From Raffaelea ambrosiae (taxonomy: Eukaryota > Ascomycota > Sordariomycetes > Ophiostomatales > Ophiostomataceae), in the NCBI GenBank assembly GCA_002778195.1, contig PCDI01000004.1:1434733-1498732 (forward strand): a DNA stretch of 64,000 nt. The letters are read 5' to 3'. A program made the position numbers and the translations under genes. The notes below the pieces were generated by a model. That model was not told the origin of the DNA. It did not search any database and saw only the letters and a list, made by a program, of their open reading frames with translations. This document shows positions 1-11,065 of the stretch, piece by piece (within the stretch, counting starts at the first letter, position 1; the number at the start of each line of letters is the position of its first letter).

Positions 1-1556
1 AGCGGCCGCGCTGGGTGCTGGTGCTGTGACCGTGGCGCCGCCGGCTGTAAGAGCTGCTGGCCGATGTACTCGGAGGCCAGGGTCTCGCTCGAGTGGTTGC
101 TGATAGAGTAGAACTCGCCGCTGCTGCGCGGCGTGCCGGCGATGCTGGTCGTCGAGAGGATCCGTGCCTCGGGAGCAGCCGGCACCGAGGGCGGAGCCAT
201 GGGGCCCTCGTAAATTGTTGGCACTGTCTGTGCTGGCAATTGGTCCTTGGATCGTATGGGAAGCCGGTCCTCCAACGCAGGCGACGCCGATCCATTGAGA
301 CCGGGCCCGTCCGCCGCAGTCGGGTCGGAGAGAGGTGATATTAGTGGTGGTGCAGGGCCGGGTGACTGCTGCAAGCCGGATGGGCTGCTCGAGGCCGGAA
401 ACTTGAAATCGGGGAAAGCGCCGTCGTACCGCGGTGATCCGCGGGCCATGACGCCGATGTTGGGATTGTTGGGAGTGTTGGGTACAGTAGACGCGCCGGA
501 GGATCGGCCGCGCAGGCCGCTGATGCTGCTCCGATCGGACGGGGGGTAGGAGGAGTTGAAGAGAGGTGATGGCTGGGCGGGAAATCGGCCTGGGTTGGTA
601 GCTGGTGGGGTTAGAGAATGCAGGAAGTAGAGAATCGAGGAGATTGGACATCTGTGCACCAGGCTATACGTACCAGAGCGAGGACCGCTCAGCGTGGAAG
701 GCCCACGCGGTCCAATCTGCAGACTGGTGGCCCGCGCGTGGCCGCGGACGGGCCGGTGTGCGGAGATGGGGCCTCCGGAGCCTGAGAGCAGCGATGCCGT
801 GCCTGGTGGAGAGGCCTGCGGCTCCGAGGAGATGGAGACAATGGAGAGCGAGCGGTGGTGGTTCCGGTTGTGTTTTCGGCTGCTGCCGCTGCTGCTGCTG
901 CTGCCGCCGGGATGGGCACCACCATTGCCGCTGCTCCCACTGCTGCTGCCGCCGCTGCCGGAGCCCCCAGCCGCGTTTCTGTTGCTGCCGTTGCTGCTGC
1001 TGCTGCTGTTTTTGTTGTTTTTGTTGTTGCTATTGCTGTTGTTCGAGACGGAGTCGCCGCGGCGATGGGCCGCAGCAAAGGAGGACGTCGAGGGGGACAA
1101 GCGCGTCGGCCCGCCCAGCGAGAGGCTCGGCCGGTGAAGCGCACGCGGACGCGCCGCCGGGCGGAGGAGCGCAGGGGTCGAGGAGGACGAGGATAGGCTG
1201 GAGGAGCCGGCCGTGGTCAGGGAGGTGATGGCGGGTGTGGATGCGGAGATGGGCAGGCGTGGCCGGTCGGCGACAGCGGCGGCAACGGCGGCACCGGCGC
1301 TGCTGGCGGTGCTGATGTTGCTGCTGGTGGACAGCTGCTGGTGCTGGTGATGGCGGTGTGGCGGCGCCGGCACCGGCACCGGCTTGGGCGCAACATTGCG
1401 GAAGGTGATGCGGCAGCGGACGTCCTCGCCGGCAAAGACGGTCGGCTCGTACCAGCGCACAAACACGCGGATGTTGCTGCCCGCCGTGCTGCTGCCGCCA
1501 CTGCCACTGCCACCGCCGCCGCCGCCCAGTCCGTAGAAGCCTGATTCGGGCGCCAT
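1..1556 (-). CDS. RGP1: Rgp1-like protein, N-terminal part (gene continues off the left edge)
   Basis: The start is the ATG at 1556-1554, giving MAPESGFYGLGGGG. Residues about 28-50 read NIRVFVRWYEPTVFAGEDV followed by RCRITFRNVAP, the pattern that opens fungal Rgp1 proteins. In yeast Rgp1 forms with Ric1 the nucleotide exchange factor for the Rab GTPase Ypt6 at the Golgi. After this arrestin-like strand come about 250 residues of low-complexity Ser/Asn/Gly/His. A probable intron at 673-590 (GTACGT donor, CTAAC branch, CAG acceptor) is 84 bases long, a multiple of three, and contains no stop, so the frame stays open whether or not it is removed. Beyond it the frame continues Ser/Pro-rich to base 1, so the conserved C-terminal domain is not in the window. 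The identification rests on the N-terminal block alone. Confidence 0.72.
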   Translation of the reverse strand, partial: MAPESGFYGLGGGGGGSGSGGSSTAGSNIRVFVRWYEPTVFAGEDVRCRITFRNVAPKPVPVPAPPHRHHQHQQLSTSSNISTASSAGAAVAAAVADRPRLPISASTPAITSLTTAGSSSLSSSSSTPALLRPAARPRALHRPSLSLGGPTRLSPSTSSFAAAHRRGDSVSNNSNSNNKNNKNSSSSSNGSNRNAAGGSGSGGSSSGSSGNGGAHPGGSSSSSGSSRKHNRNHHRSLSIVSISSEPQASPPGTASLLSGSGGPISAHRPVRGHARATSLQIGPRGPSTLSGPRSGTYSLVHRCPISSILYFLHSLTPPATNPGRFPAQPSPLFNSSYPPSDRSSISGLRGRSSGASTVPNTPNNPNIGVMARGSPRYDGAFPDFKFPASSSPSGLQQSPGPAPPLISPLSDPTAADGPGLNGSASPALEDRLPIRSKDQLPAQTVPTIYEGPMAPPSVPAAPEARILSTTSIAGTPRSSGEFYSISNHSSETLASEYIGQQLLQPAAPRSQHQHPARP

Positions 1557-2675
1557 TGTGAAAAAAAAAATACGGTGTTCTGTGCCTGTCTCTCAAACCA
1601 CGTCGTCACGATGCTCCCAGTCTTCTCCAGACGGCGGAGCGGGAACACAGACGCAGCCCAGCAGTCATGAGCGCGTGGAGAGCATCGTCTCGAGAGTTGT
1701 TTTCTGTGGGCGTGGGCGGGATCGTTTGCGTTTCACCCGTGTTCGGGTGTGATTGGGGTGTCCGTCGTGGATTCGATGTCGGCGACGATCTCGAGGGAGC
1801 GGAGGTTGAAATGTTCGATGCATGCACAAAAAAAAGGCGAAAAGGCCATGCAAGGTTGTTTGGGAGCAAGCCGCCAAAATGGGCAAGAGCGACCAGCAAT
1901 TGGGTCGGCAGTACGAGCACGCAGCAAGTTGCTGGCCACCCCTCGTCTTACAGTTGTTAACTCGTTAGCTTCTGCGTAGCGACTGCGGCCCAGGTCCTGA
2001 TCGCCTGTAATAGCGTACCGGAATTGGGCGCTGGTGGCTGTGGCTGGGTAGTAGGGACAAGGTTACTAGTTACGTTGTAGTTAGTTAATATGTACATACA
2101 GCGAGCCTCTGGCCAGCCAGCCCCCCCTCAATTGTGGCTGCCTCAGGCCACAACAGCCACAGGGGTAACACGGATAGCTGGCGCCGCCTTCCTAAAACGT
2201 ACAGCTTATTATGTACGCCGTATACGAGCCAGCACACCTGTAGACGAGGCCCACTATAGGGGGCACCACCAAACAAGCTTCGTTCCCCTGAAGCTATGCA
2301 GAGACCAGCAGAAACCAGCAGAAACCAAAATCTCGCCGTCGCACAGACAGGATCACATGCGAGAGTATCTTACCATGTAGTTACCATGTGCGGTGTATAC
2401 AAACAAAGCACAGTCGAGATCCAGGTCGGATCGAGGCCAGTTGCGTTCAATTGCGCCCAATGCATCGCTGTGTTGCTAATTCTGTCATCTGTAAAAAAGT
2501 GAACCAACATAGCTCCCAAGCACATCCAAGCTCCAGCAAAAGTCAAGCCAACACCGTCCCCAGATAAAATGGACTCTCACAATAAGAGCCAAACAGCACT
2601 GGAACCAATATCTTGTCCAAAAGCCTGCCCTTGTCCATGGAACACGCTCCTCGCGAAATCAAGCCCACCCCGAAA
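1557..2675. other. Intergenic, between the Rgp1-like start and the Dicer 3' end
   Basis: About 1.1 kb upstream of the Rgp1-like start and downstream of the Dicer-like gene. Open frames here are short, overlap on both strands and show no domain. It probably holds the Rgp1-like promoter and the Dicer 3' UTR. No RNA gene or repeat of note was seen. Confidence 0.6.
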
Positions 2676-5600
2676 TCAGTTCATCTCGGCATCCTCCATT
2701 GGGAAGTCCAGATCCAATGTCCCAGCCTTCCATGCTCGCACCGCAAAATCAGCCGCTCGTGTCTCTGCTTCATCACGCGTGGCCGCGTCGTTGATCTGGA
2801 TCACGCACTCCCCATTGATGAGCAGCTGACAGCACACATACTTGCCCCTGCCCTCTTTGTACGCCACCATGCCATCGTCCTTCAGCCTGCTATCAGTTTC
2901 ATTCCCCATGCTGTGGTCGCCGTCTCGCAAAAAGTCGTCATCGTCGTCAAAATAGTGGTCGTTGTCACCGTCCGAATCGCTCTCCTCAGACTCGTAAACA
3001 TAGGAAGTGTCACTATCATCACTGTCCAGACTGACATCCCCTGCCGCTGCTGCTGCCTGCTTCCATTCTGGTTTGTTCGGGTCTCTGTATCGGATCTTGG
3101 CGTTCCCCGTAATCGCCCCGAGCTCTTCCTTGGGATGCATCAGGTGCACATTCCGGTCGAGCAGTCGACGGAAATATGGCAGCAATCCGATTCTTTCCAG
3201 GAATTCCTCGACCTGCTCCAGCGAGCCCGAATCTACCCAGATGGCCCCGATGATTGCCTCAATCATGTCTGAGTAGAATTTCTCGGGCCGCAGCTGTGCC
3301 AGGAGCGCCCACGGGTAGTCGGTGCTTTCCCAAAGGCCCTCCAGGATACTGAGTCGCAGTCGATTGTACCGGCCCGTGGCGGCCTTCTGTGCATCTCCCA
3401 TCTGTGCAGAATCTTTCCGCATAAACTGCCACAGTGCAATATCCCTTTCCAAGACCTCTGAAGTTCCATCTGGGGCCACCTTCGTCTCCACATCTGTGAT
3501 TGAAAAGTCCATGGCCGCAAACCCCAGAAAGTGGGTATTGACAAGCGTTGTCCGGAGCAGATGCATTCTCTGGTGTGCCAGGGGCGGCCTCACGGCAAAG
3601 AGCTTCTGGCCTACGATATAGTCCAGGATCGCGTCGCCCAAAAACTCAAGCCGTTCCATGCAGGCGCCGTCCTGCACACCTGACGCAGACGCATGCGTAA
3701 GCGCCTCGAGCAGAATCGCCTTTTTCTGGAACTTATACCCGATCAGTTCTTCCACAAGCTCTAGGCTGCAGATGGTTTGCTCTGGGGCGTTGCTGAACAA
3801 TATGCCTTGACAAGCCTCAAGGCAGAGCCACCTGTTGCCTGGGATAAGTAGTTCGATGCACTTCAGTGCCGTGTCGATGCCGCCGTCAACCATGTACGAC
3901 CCAATGATTGCCTCAACTACATCTGCTAGAGTCTTTGTCGACATTGGCCGTGTGGGCTCATCTTCTGGCAGCACACTTAGCGAGGCGCGAGGCAAAGTCA
4001 AATCTTCCATCTGCTCGTCACCGGCTGGGTCGTTCGAGGCATTGGGGGGAGGTGCAATATAGGCCGCCTTGCAGAGTTGGTTCCATTTCTTCAGCGAGCT
4101 CTGTGCTGCCACGATATATCGATCAAGCCCGAATTCAATGGCGGCCCGGCAAAGCCTTGCGTTGGACACCAACCTGTCTTTGAACAGCGCCAGGTGGCCC
4201 TCGGGTGCGTACAGGTCTGTGTATAACAGTCAGCAAATCTATTCTACAACTCGGTCGGATTTTACTTGATTAATCCCTTCAGTTGCTTTCAAACTTACTC
4301 TGAGCTGCACAGTTCGCAGTGGCGCACATCTTCAGGATGCAGTCTCCAACAAACTCGAGGTATTCGTAATTTGTCGGCAACCGTGCTACTGATGCACTAA
4401 TGGCCGTTGAGATCAAGGTTGGGTCTCGCAGCTGCAGCTCCCCGAGCCTGGTGGATGATAGAAGCTCTGCCGCTAGTAGATGCACACTCAGCACTGGCAC
4501 CAGCGATGGTATCAGGGCCCCGAACTGCGTGTATATTGCAGGGAAGCTATCCACCGTGCAGTCCTCCGCTAGAAGAACGGTATGGTGTGGCTTGGAAGAT
4601 GACGTGTTGATACCAGAGCTATGGGGTTCCGCGTCGTCGTCGTCGTCGACGTTTTCAGTATTGATAGGCTTGTGAAGAAGGCCCACTGTTTTTGGCAATG
4701 GCCGTAGACTGACATACGGCACATCCTCTGGGGCCTCCTCATACTCTTTGAATGATTTTCGAACTAGATTTGCTGCTGGCTTCTCTGGCAAGTAACCTTG
4801 GTAGAAAAAAGGCCGGCCCTGGGGATCCCGGATGAAAGAAGACACTGACATCGAGGATTCAGATGGCCGGTCACGAAACATGTCCGGCTGGAAGCTGATC
4901 GAACCAATCTTCTCCTTCTGGAGCTCGACATCTTTGCATACTATGCGCATAAGACGATGACTGTCCGAAATGGTCCATCGATATCCGTAAGCGGCAGCCA
5001 GCAGTACTATTGTGTGATCGTCTGCAGGCCCATCTGTCGTCTCTGTGCCGGGTCCAATCTCGACACGCCACGGCGTTTTGGACTGAAGGTCCCAAAACAT
5101 GTCGATGGCGATTGGCTCCTTATTTGGTAGCTGGCATGGAAGAAGAAGCTCCGCTTCGCACAACTGTGAGCCCAGGCTGTCAAGAAGCCTCATCGGGTGC
5201 TTGAAGACCGTTGAGGGAGATGCCGCAGTATTCTGTTGTGGCGACGGCAGGGGGGAATCCAATGCAGCCCAGGCACGCGCAATCTTGTCCCACGGATTGT
5301 ATTGCTCAAAGACAGTCCGCATCCCCGGTCGACCTTCAATGACCCTATCCAGAATGTCGTCCGGGGCTCGCAATGGCAAGAGATTGTCGCTGACGAGACC
5401 TGCTTCGTAGAGATTCTTGTACGCCTGAAACGAGGCATCGGCAAATGCATCTGCCTCGGTCTCCCAAGCAAATGCGCTCTCTGCACGCCGCAGGTGAGGC
5501 GGAAGCGTGATTGGAAGCAAAACTGTAGCCCGAAGAAAATTCTTGTTTTCTTCGTCCTCGCTGGCCACAAACACCGGTCTCGCATCCACAAACTTAGACG

Positions 5601-7760
5601 TCGTCAAAGTCGAGCAGAAGTGTTGCAAATGCTGCTTGGAGTCTCTAGCCATCATGCGGGCCTGTGTCGCAGGCACATAAAGAGGCGGGATTAGCTCGTC
5701 CAAGAGTGACTTGGCCTCAAGGTCAGGTAGCTTTTCCAGTCTACGCTCGTCATCCTCATAGCGCCTCTTCATCTCTTTTTCCAGAGTTTCCCACTCTTTG
5801 GAAAGACTGGGCGGCGTGTCTGGACCCATAAGGAGATGAAGTTGGGACCCTTCCTCGCGAGCTCGGCCTCGGCGCTGGATGTAAGACTTGAGATTCTGCA
5901 CATCGTCGATGCACACAACAAGGTTGCACGCCGGCACGTCAATTCCCTCTTCCATAACACTCGTTGCGACCAGGAGATTGAGCTCCTGTTTTCGAAACTG
6001 TTTCAGTGACTTGAGTGCATCGTCGGGCTTGAGGTAGAGCACGCTGTCGAATCTGTCAGTGGACATCTCAGACATGCCCACGATATAGCCAGCCCGCATA
6101 TTTTGTTTCAGCAAAGGATGGATGGTCAACAGACGGGCCAACACAGCTGCCATTGGCCTTTCCTTGACAAACACAATGCCTTTCGGGCTGTCGCTGTCGT
6201 ATGTCGACAGGATCCCAACAAGCTTCTTGACCTTTGCTGACAGTCCAGAAAGAAATTGGGCGTTTCCGTGGGGCGTGTTTGGGTTCGCTGGACGATATGC
6301 TTCCACTTTTTGCAAGATCAAGGTCAAAAACGGCCGGTTGTCGCTGGCTTCGTCTCGCGTAGCATCCTTTTTGCACTTCCGGATCACCCTGAACACGTAA
6401 TAGTCTGCGGCCCATGGCCCCAGAACCGTCTCAATGCTTTTTGCCCGACGATGGAACTTTTCCAGGAATTCCAACGTCTTCCTGGTGTCCTTGTCGATCT
6501 CCGGGTAGCCAGGGTGTCGCACAATCTTCCGATTTTGTCGAGCTTGCACGGGTCCCTCATCCAGGAGCTTCTCGAGAAGCACCAGATTACTCGCGACATA
6601 ATCACCAGTGGTATTGGAGGTGGTGCAGGAGTGTTTGGTTGTCGACGGGAGCTTGGTGTGCTTAATCAAAACATCCCGATGTACAGTTGGGGTGACACAT
6701 ATTGCATCCAAGGTGCGCTCGAGCTCCTCTTGGCCAGAGAGAGTCTTCCGCTGGACCGGGCTTGCTGTCAGCCCCAGGATGCTCGGGCGAGGCTCACCCT
6801 TCTCCTTAGCAGTGGCATAGAATTCTGTCATGATTCGTCTTCCTGGGTGATTCTTGGCACATCCATGTGCTTGAATAGAAGTACAATTATCAGCTGGTGA
6901 ATGGCTATGCCCAGTTATGGTGTGCAGTCTCACCTTCGTCAAAAACAATCAATGAAATGTTTCTCATTTGAACAAACCCGTGCGTCAACGCTTCCTATGA
7001 TCAAACGTCAGATAAAAACAATTAGATGAAGAACGTTGGAACTGCGACTGCTCACCAGTAGGACTTGGTGAGTAGCAGCCACCACCCGAACATTGAAAAG
7101 CACTTTGTCCCTGAATACACGTATTAGCTAGAATCCGCATGAAAAAAATGCAAAACTGAACTGAATACTCACCAAATTTTTTGTGTTAACCAAGCATTGA
7201 AGCCACTTTTTCCAGTGAGGATCTTTATTTGCACGTCCGGAATCTGTGATGAGATGACCTTCATCTGTTGCTGGCAAAGAATCACCGTAGGGGCTAGGAA
7301 CCAGATGATCTGGATTACACGGAGATTCATTCAGTCAGTTGGAGAATATAAAACGCCATATTGGGCAACAAACTGACCTTTGGAGGCGGCGACCTGTCCA
7401 GCTCGGCCTGTATTCTCAATACAGCACTGTAGGAGTCAGTTAACCTTATCTAGAAACGGTAAACGGGGAGGTTCATCCGCACACATGTGTTTTGCCCGTT
7501 CCAGTATCCATCTATATATGGATTAGTTATAGAATCTCAATAACCGAAAAGGAAGCGCCACCTATACAACGTACAGCGACAATGATGTTTCGTTGAAGAC
7601 TCTTTTGGAACATCTCCAACTGATAGGCCCTTGCGGCAAGGGCTGGGCTCTCTTGAGGCTGTTGGTGAGGCTCGTCCGAGCCCCTGGCAGCGGAGCCTGG
7701 CACCAGGTTGTCGTCCGGTATGGAGTCGTCTGAATCCATATTTCCCTTAGTAGGCGACAT
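2676..7760 (-). CDS. DCL2: Dicer-like protein 2 (helicase, dimerisation domain, two RNase III domains), with an apparent frameshift in exon 5
   Basis: This is the double-stranded RNA endonuclease of fungal RNA silencing and antiviral defence. Inferred exons: 7760-7575, 7511-7483, 7426-7378, 7309-7173, 7111-7056, 6994-6934, 6869-4299, 4216-2676. In order it shows the Walker A MDTGTGKTH (exon 2), the DEAH box split between exons 6 and 7, helicase motif III (LGLTAS), motif VI (QRRGRAR), the Dicer dimerisation fold (ESAFAWETEADAFADASF), RNase IIIa (YLEFVGDCIL and DVVEAIIGSY), RNase IIIb (RLEFLGDAIL and DMIEAIIGAI) and a C-terminal dsRNA-binding-like segment. The catalytic Glu/Asp residues of both RNase III domains are present. 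No PAZ domain is recognisable, as is usual for fungal DCL2. A second in-frame ATG lies at 7739. A very acidic insert of about 40 residues lies between RNase IIIb and the tail. Exon 5 carries one base too many for the conserved frame (see findings), so the gene is either disrupted or contains a sequence error. Corrected length would be about 1,540 residues. Confidence 0.9.
7483..7511 (-). other. 29-base microexon of DCL2 carrying the Walker A motif
   Basis: Between introns 7574-7512 and 7482-7427 lie 29 bases encoding MDTGTGKTH plus two bases of the next codon. Using the donor after CATGT restores the frame into AVLRIQAELDRSPPK of exon 3. The other available donor, two bases earlier, gives a wrong frame. 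Gene finders easily skip an exon this small, which would remove the ATP-binding loop. Confidence 0.75.
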
Positions 7761-8532
7761 TTGTTCATTTGCCCCGATGGCGACTCGTGTGCTCTTTGAC
7801 AAAAACAATCAGGTCTTGCCGCGGTCGTATGTTGAGTGCTGGACAAAAAGAATATACGGCCCAGGCAAAAAACAAAGGGATGAGCAGATAGACCCCGTAT
7901 TTGACTGCCTCTGGCTCCTATTCTTCACAGTCGAGGCAACCAGGCTGAGAAGTGGCAACTGGCATTGAGGCCTACCGCAGGCCTACCGGGACACGACGTG
8001 GCATGGAAAGGAGTGGAAACTCTCAGGAGTATCCGACCATTCAGATAGAAGCAGTCCCAGTCACAGCTGATCCATCTTGTCCTATTGGTGGCAGTGGGTG
8101 CCTTTGTGTCTTGGTCGTTGTATGCCTAGATGCTGAAGAACAGAATTTCGCCTGATGACTGACCAAAATGACCAAAATGGAAGTAAGGCTTGTGTGGGGT
8201 CTCAACCCTGCTGCGCCAATCGTCGTACCCTTGGCCATGCAGGTCATAAATGCGATGGGGAACAAGGTGGCCAAGAGACAACAGAAGGATGAAGGAATTT
8301 AGAGGGCAAAAAGCATTCCATTTCATTTCGGTTGCGTTTGCGTTTGTTTGCCCGATATCGTCTGACCGGGAAAGGAAAGAATGAGCCTTCTGTCGCACCT
8401 GCCGTCGGAGTGCGAGTATGAGACCGGCTGTGGGTGGTTGCTGCCCCACCAAAACACCTAACTAATACAGACTGGCTACATCTTTGCCAACCCAGTCGAC
8501 ACACAAGTGTTCTAAGACACAAATCATTCGTG
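7761..8532. promoter_or_regulatory. Divergent intergenic region, DCL2 / RCC1-like
   Basis: About 770 bases separate two start codons that point away from each other, so both promoters should lie here. No credible gene and no named regulatory element was recognised. Confidence 0.5.
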
Positions 8533-9654
8533 ATGCAGCTGTTAGCTGCTGGCTTCAACGCCTGGAGCCAACTCCAGTTCGGAGACGGCGACCTAGCTGA
8601 GGACAATGAACCAGGCGATATCACGACTTTTACAAAAGTTCTCGAGGGCCAAGCCATCGACAACCTCAGGCCATTCCTCACTTTCACAACTGGTAAGAGA
8701 ACCATGAACACAGCCAGAGACCAGATGTGGCTAACATGCCCCATATCAGTGGAACTTGAAAATCGGTTGCTTATAGCCGGTGATCTACCGACAGCGACTG
8801 CTGGCAATCGTCTGGACTACTACTATGCAGAGGCTCTCAATGGTCTTGTCGCAGGTGTTGATTTCCTCCTGGCCCTTCAACTCCAACAACGGAAGCAGTT
8901 TTTTACTAACGCAAACACCAGCATTTGATGGCAATGAACCGATCCATCAGTATGCTTCATTAGGGGACCTACAACTGAGGAAACCACCCAGCGCATCTTT
9001 CCTTGGCATTCCAGAGGTTGTCCAGATTGTGGCGTATGACACCGGCTTTGCCGCTCTGACAGCGCTTGGTCAAGTCCTGACATGGGGTGATGGAAGGTTT
9101 CCTCTGTCCCTAGGACGAGACGTGAGCGACGAGAGGTACGGCTCACTCTACTGAGACCACTTCGCTCGAGTGTTCTTGTGCTAAAATCAGCTAGCCCAGC
9201 GGACCGACCCGGTCGTGTAACTTGTCTGGAAGGTCTGCCAACCGGCCCAATAGTGAAAATCGCGGCCGGTGGGCATGTTTTGGCCGCCCTGACGGAGGGC
9301 AACGACCTCTACTGCTGGGGTAGCTATCCCGGTAGGTCTCCAGTGCTAGGAGATCTAGACGGAGAACCGGCACCCATTGTTGTCGTCCCATATGGAGCTG
9401 GTGATGGGGACGGTGAAGACAATGCTGGCGTTGACATTGTAGATGTCGGCCTTGGGGAGGCACACATGATTGTGCTGACTGCAGATGGCCACGTTTGTGT
9501 CGTGGGTAGCAACGCCAATGGCCAGTTGGGACTTGGCTCTGACCAGCAGGTTGCAGCATCCTGGACCAAAGTTGACCTTCGGCTGGGGAAGGGGCAAAGG
9601 GTCGTGGGTGTCGCTGCTGGTCCAAGAAGTTCATTCATCACGGTTGATACATGA
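8533..9654 (+). CDS. Small RCC1-repeat (beta-propeller) protein
   Basis: Inferred exons: 8533-8692, 8750-8854, 8922-9135 and 9195-9654, giving 312 residues. The last acceptor must be the CTAG ending at 9194, because the earlier CAG at 9190 brings in a stop immediately. The protein opens MQLLAAGFNAWSQLQFG. It later shows typical RCC1 blade phrases: VVQIVAYDTGFAALTALGQV, LTWGDGRFPLSLG, IVKIAAGGHVLAALTEGNDL, YCWGSYPG and VCVVGSNANGQLGLGSD. RCC1 repeats form seven-bladed propellers used in exchange factors and as binding platforms. This protein is shorter than Ran-GEF RCC1 and looks like a small stand-alone member, so a specific role cannot be assigned. It converges on the Pre8 gene, whose stop lies under 200 bases away. 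Confidence 0.82.
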
Positions 9655-9843
9655 GTGGTCATCTAATGCTTTTTTATTTGCCATTGATACAAGTACATAG
9701 CCCTCGTCTCCTCATCCCTCCAACAACTTCGTCACGGAAGGGCATCATTCCCAGACATGTCTTTTGAACTGAACGACGAGAGAAACACACGCAACGCAAT
9801 ACATAAGGACTCCCTCTGCAACCGAACACGTGCCTTATTTCGC

Positions 9844-11065
9844 CTATAGGTTGGTCAGGTAATCCTCGATCTCCTGCGGCGTCAGCTTGCGGAACCGTGG
9901 CCCTCTCGCGCCCTCGACACCCTCAACACCCAAGAGGTGGTCTGCCGGTGGGCCAACAATGCCTATTGTAGACACAATTGGTTAGTGGACTGTGTCTATC
10001 TCGTACCTTGGCTGAGATGAAGCAAAAAGAAGAATAAAAGAACTGAAGGGGGAAAACGTACCAATCTCGATGGTCTCGCCATTCATCTCGCCCTCGATTG
10101 TCTCCTTCAGAGTCAGCAGCGCAATGTGCACAGCATCCTCAAGCTCCAGGCCCTCCGTGTACCGCTTCTCCAGGAACGTCTTGGCCGACGTGGCGCTCTT
10201 GCCGATGGCGGTGGCCTTCCAGGGGAAGTAGCTGCCCGACGGGTCAACCTGGTACAGCATGGGCCCGCCCTTGAGAATGCCGCCGGTCTTACCGGTCGGC
10301 TTCTTGTCGCTGGCGTCAAACATGTCCGACTCCTCGCGTTTCTCGTCACCGGCCTTGGCGGCCTTGGCGGCCGCAGCCGCAGCCTCCTTCTCGAGCTCCT
10401 CCTCAGGCAAGATGCCCTCGTCCCAGCCGGCGATCAGCAGACTGACACCGTAGGGCCGGACACCACCGGACTGGGTGGCTTCCTGCATGACGCGGGCAAC
10501 ATCCTGGACCAATATCCGGGTCGGGGGGTACTCGTTGTAGATGCGCTTGTAGCCGGAGTGGGAGACTTTGCGGGCGCGGTCGACGAGGACGCGGTAGTCG
10601 GGCCCCATGCCGGCATAGACCATGCCGATGTCGGGCGTGATGAGAGAGATCTTGGAGAGCGACGACGGATCGGCGAGCGGCGATGACGACTTCTTCTCGG
10701 TGGCCAGCACGATGCCGTTGGTGGCCTTGATGCCCAGCGCGGTGACGCCCTGGTTGACGGCGTTTAAAGCATATTCTGTGCCAGAGGTAACATGTTAATG
10801 ATCGTTTGTATCTCGTATGCCATGGTAGCTCGCGGGTCTGGGGCTGCTGTCGCATTCCAAAAAAAAAAAGACATCAAAGGAGCGAAACGAACCAATCTGG
10901 ACCAGCTTCCCGCTGCAGACACGAACGATGTTAGCCTTGCTCGGGGTCCAGGTGCAGCAAGAGGATGGGGAGGGGGGTAGGGGGGGCTGCACAGCATCCA
11001 TCTGCAACCAGCTGCACTTACCTTGGCGAGAAAGTCGTCAAAGAGAAGGAGTATCGGTCAGCCAT
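9844..11065 (-). CDS. PRE8: 20S proteasome subunit alpha-2 (Pre8)
   Basis: Inferred exons: 11065-11022, 10912-10893, 10775-10062 and 9962-9844, giving 298 residues. The N-terminus MADRYSFSLTTFSPSGKLVQ followed by IEYALNAVNQGVTALGIKA is the hallmark of proteasome alpha subunits. RPYGVSLLIAGWD and LYQVDPSGSYFPWKA identify alpha-2. Alpha subunits form the outer rings of the 20S core and gate substrate entry. The second exon is only 20 bases long, and its neighbouring junctions fit the conserved protein exactly. Between GWDEGI and GPMLYQVDPSG lies a charged, Ala/Lys/Glu-rich insert of about 45 residues that makes the protein longer than the usual 235-260. It shares its upstream region with the divergent RING-CH gene. 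Confidence 0.95.

Noticed and set aside
605..1228. Plus-strand 207-residue Cys/Arg-rich open frame
   Set aside because: It lies opposite the Rgp1-like coding frame, and its Cys/Leu runs are the complement of Ser/Gly/Asn codons.
9191..9194. Acceptor AG at 9189-9190 for the last RCC1-like intron
   Set aside because: It places TAG in frame immediately. The CTAG acceptor four bases on keeps the conserved frame.
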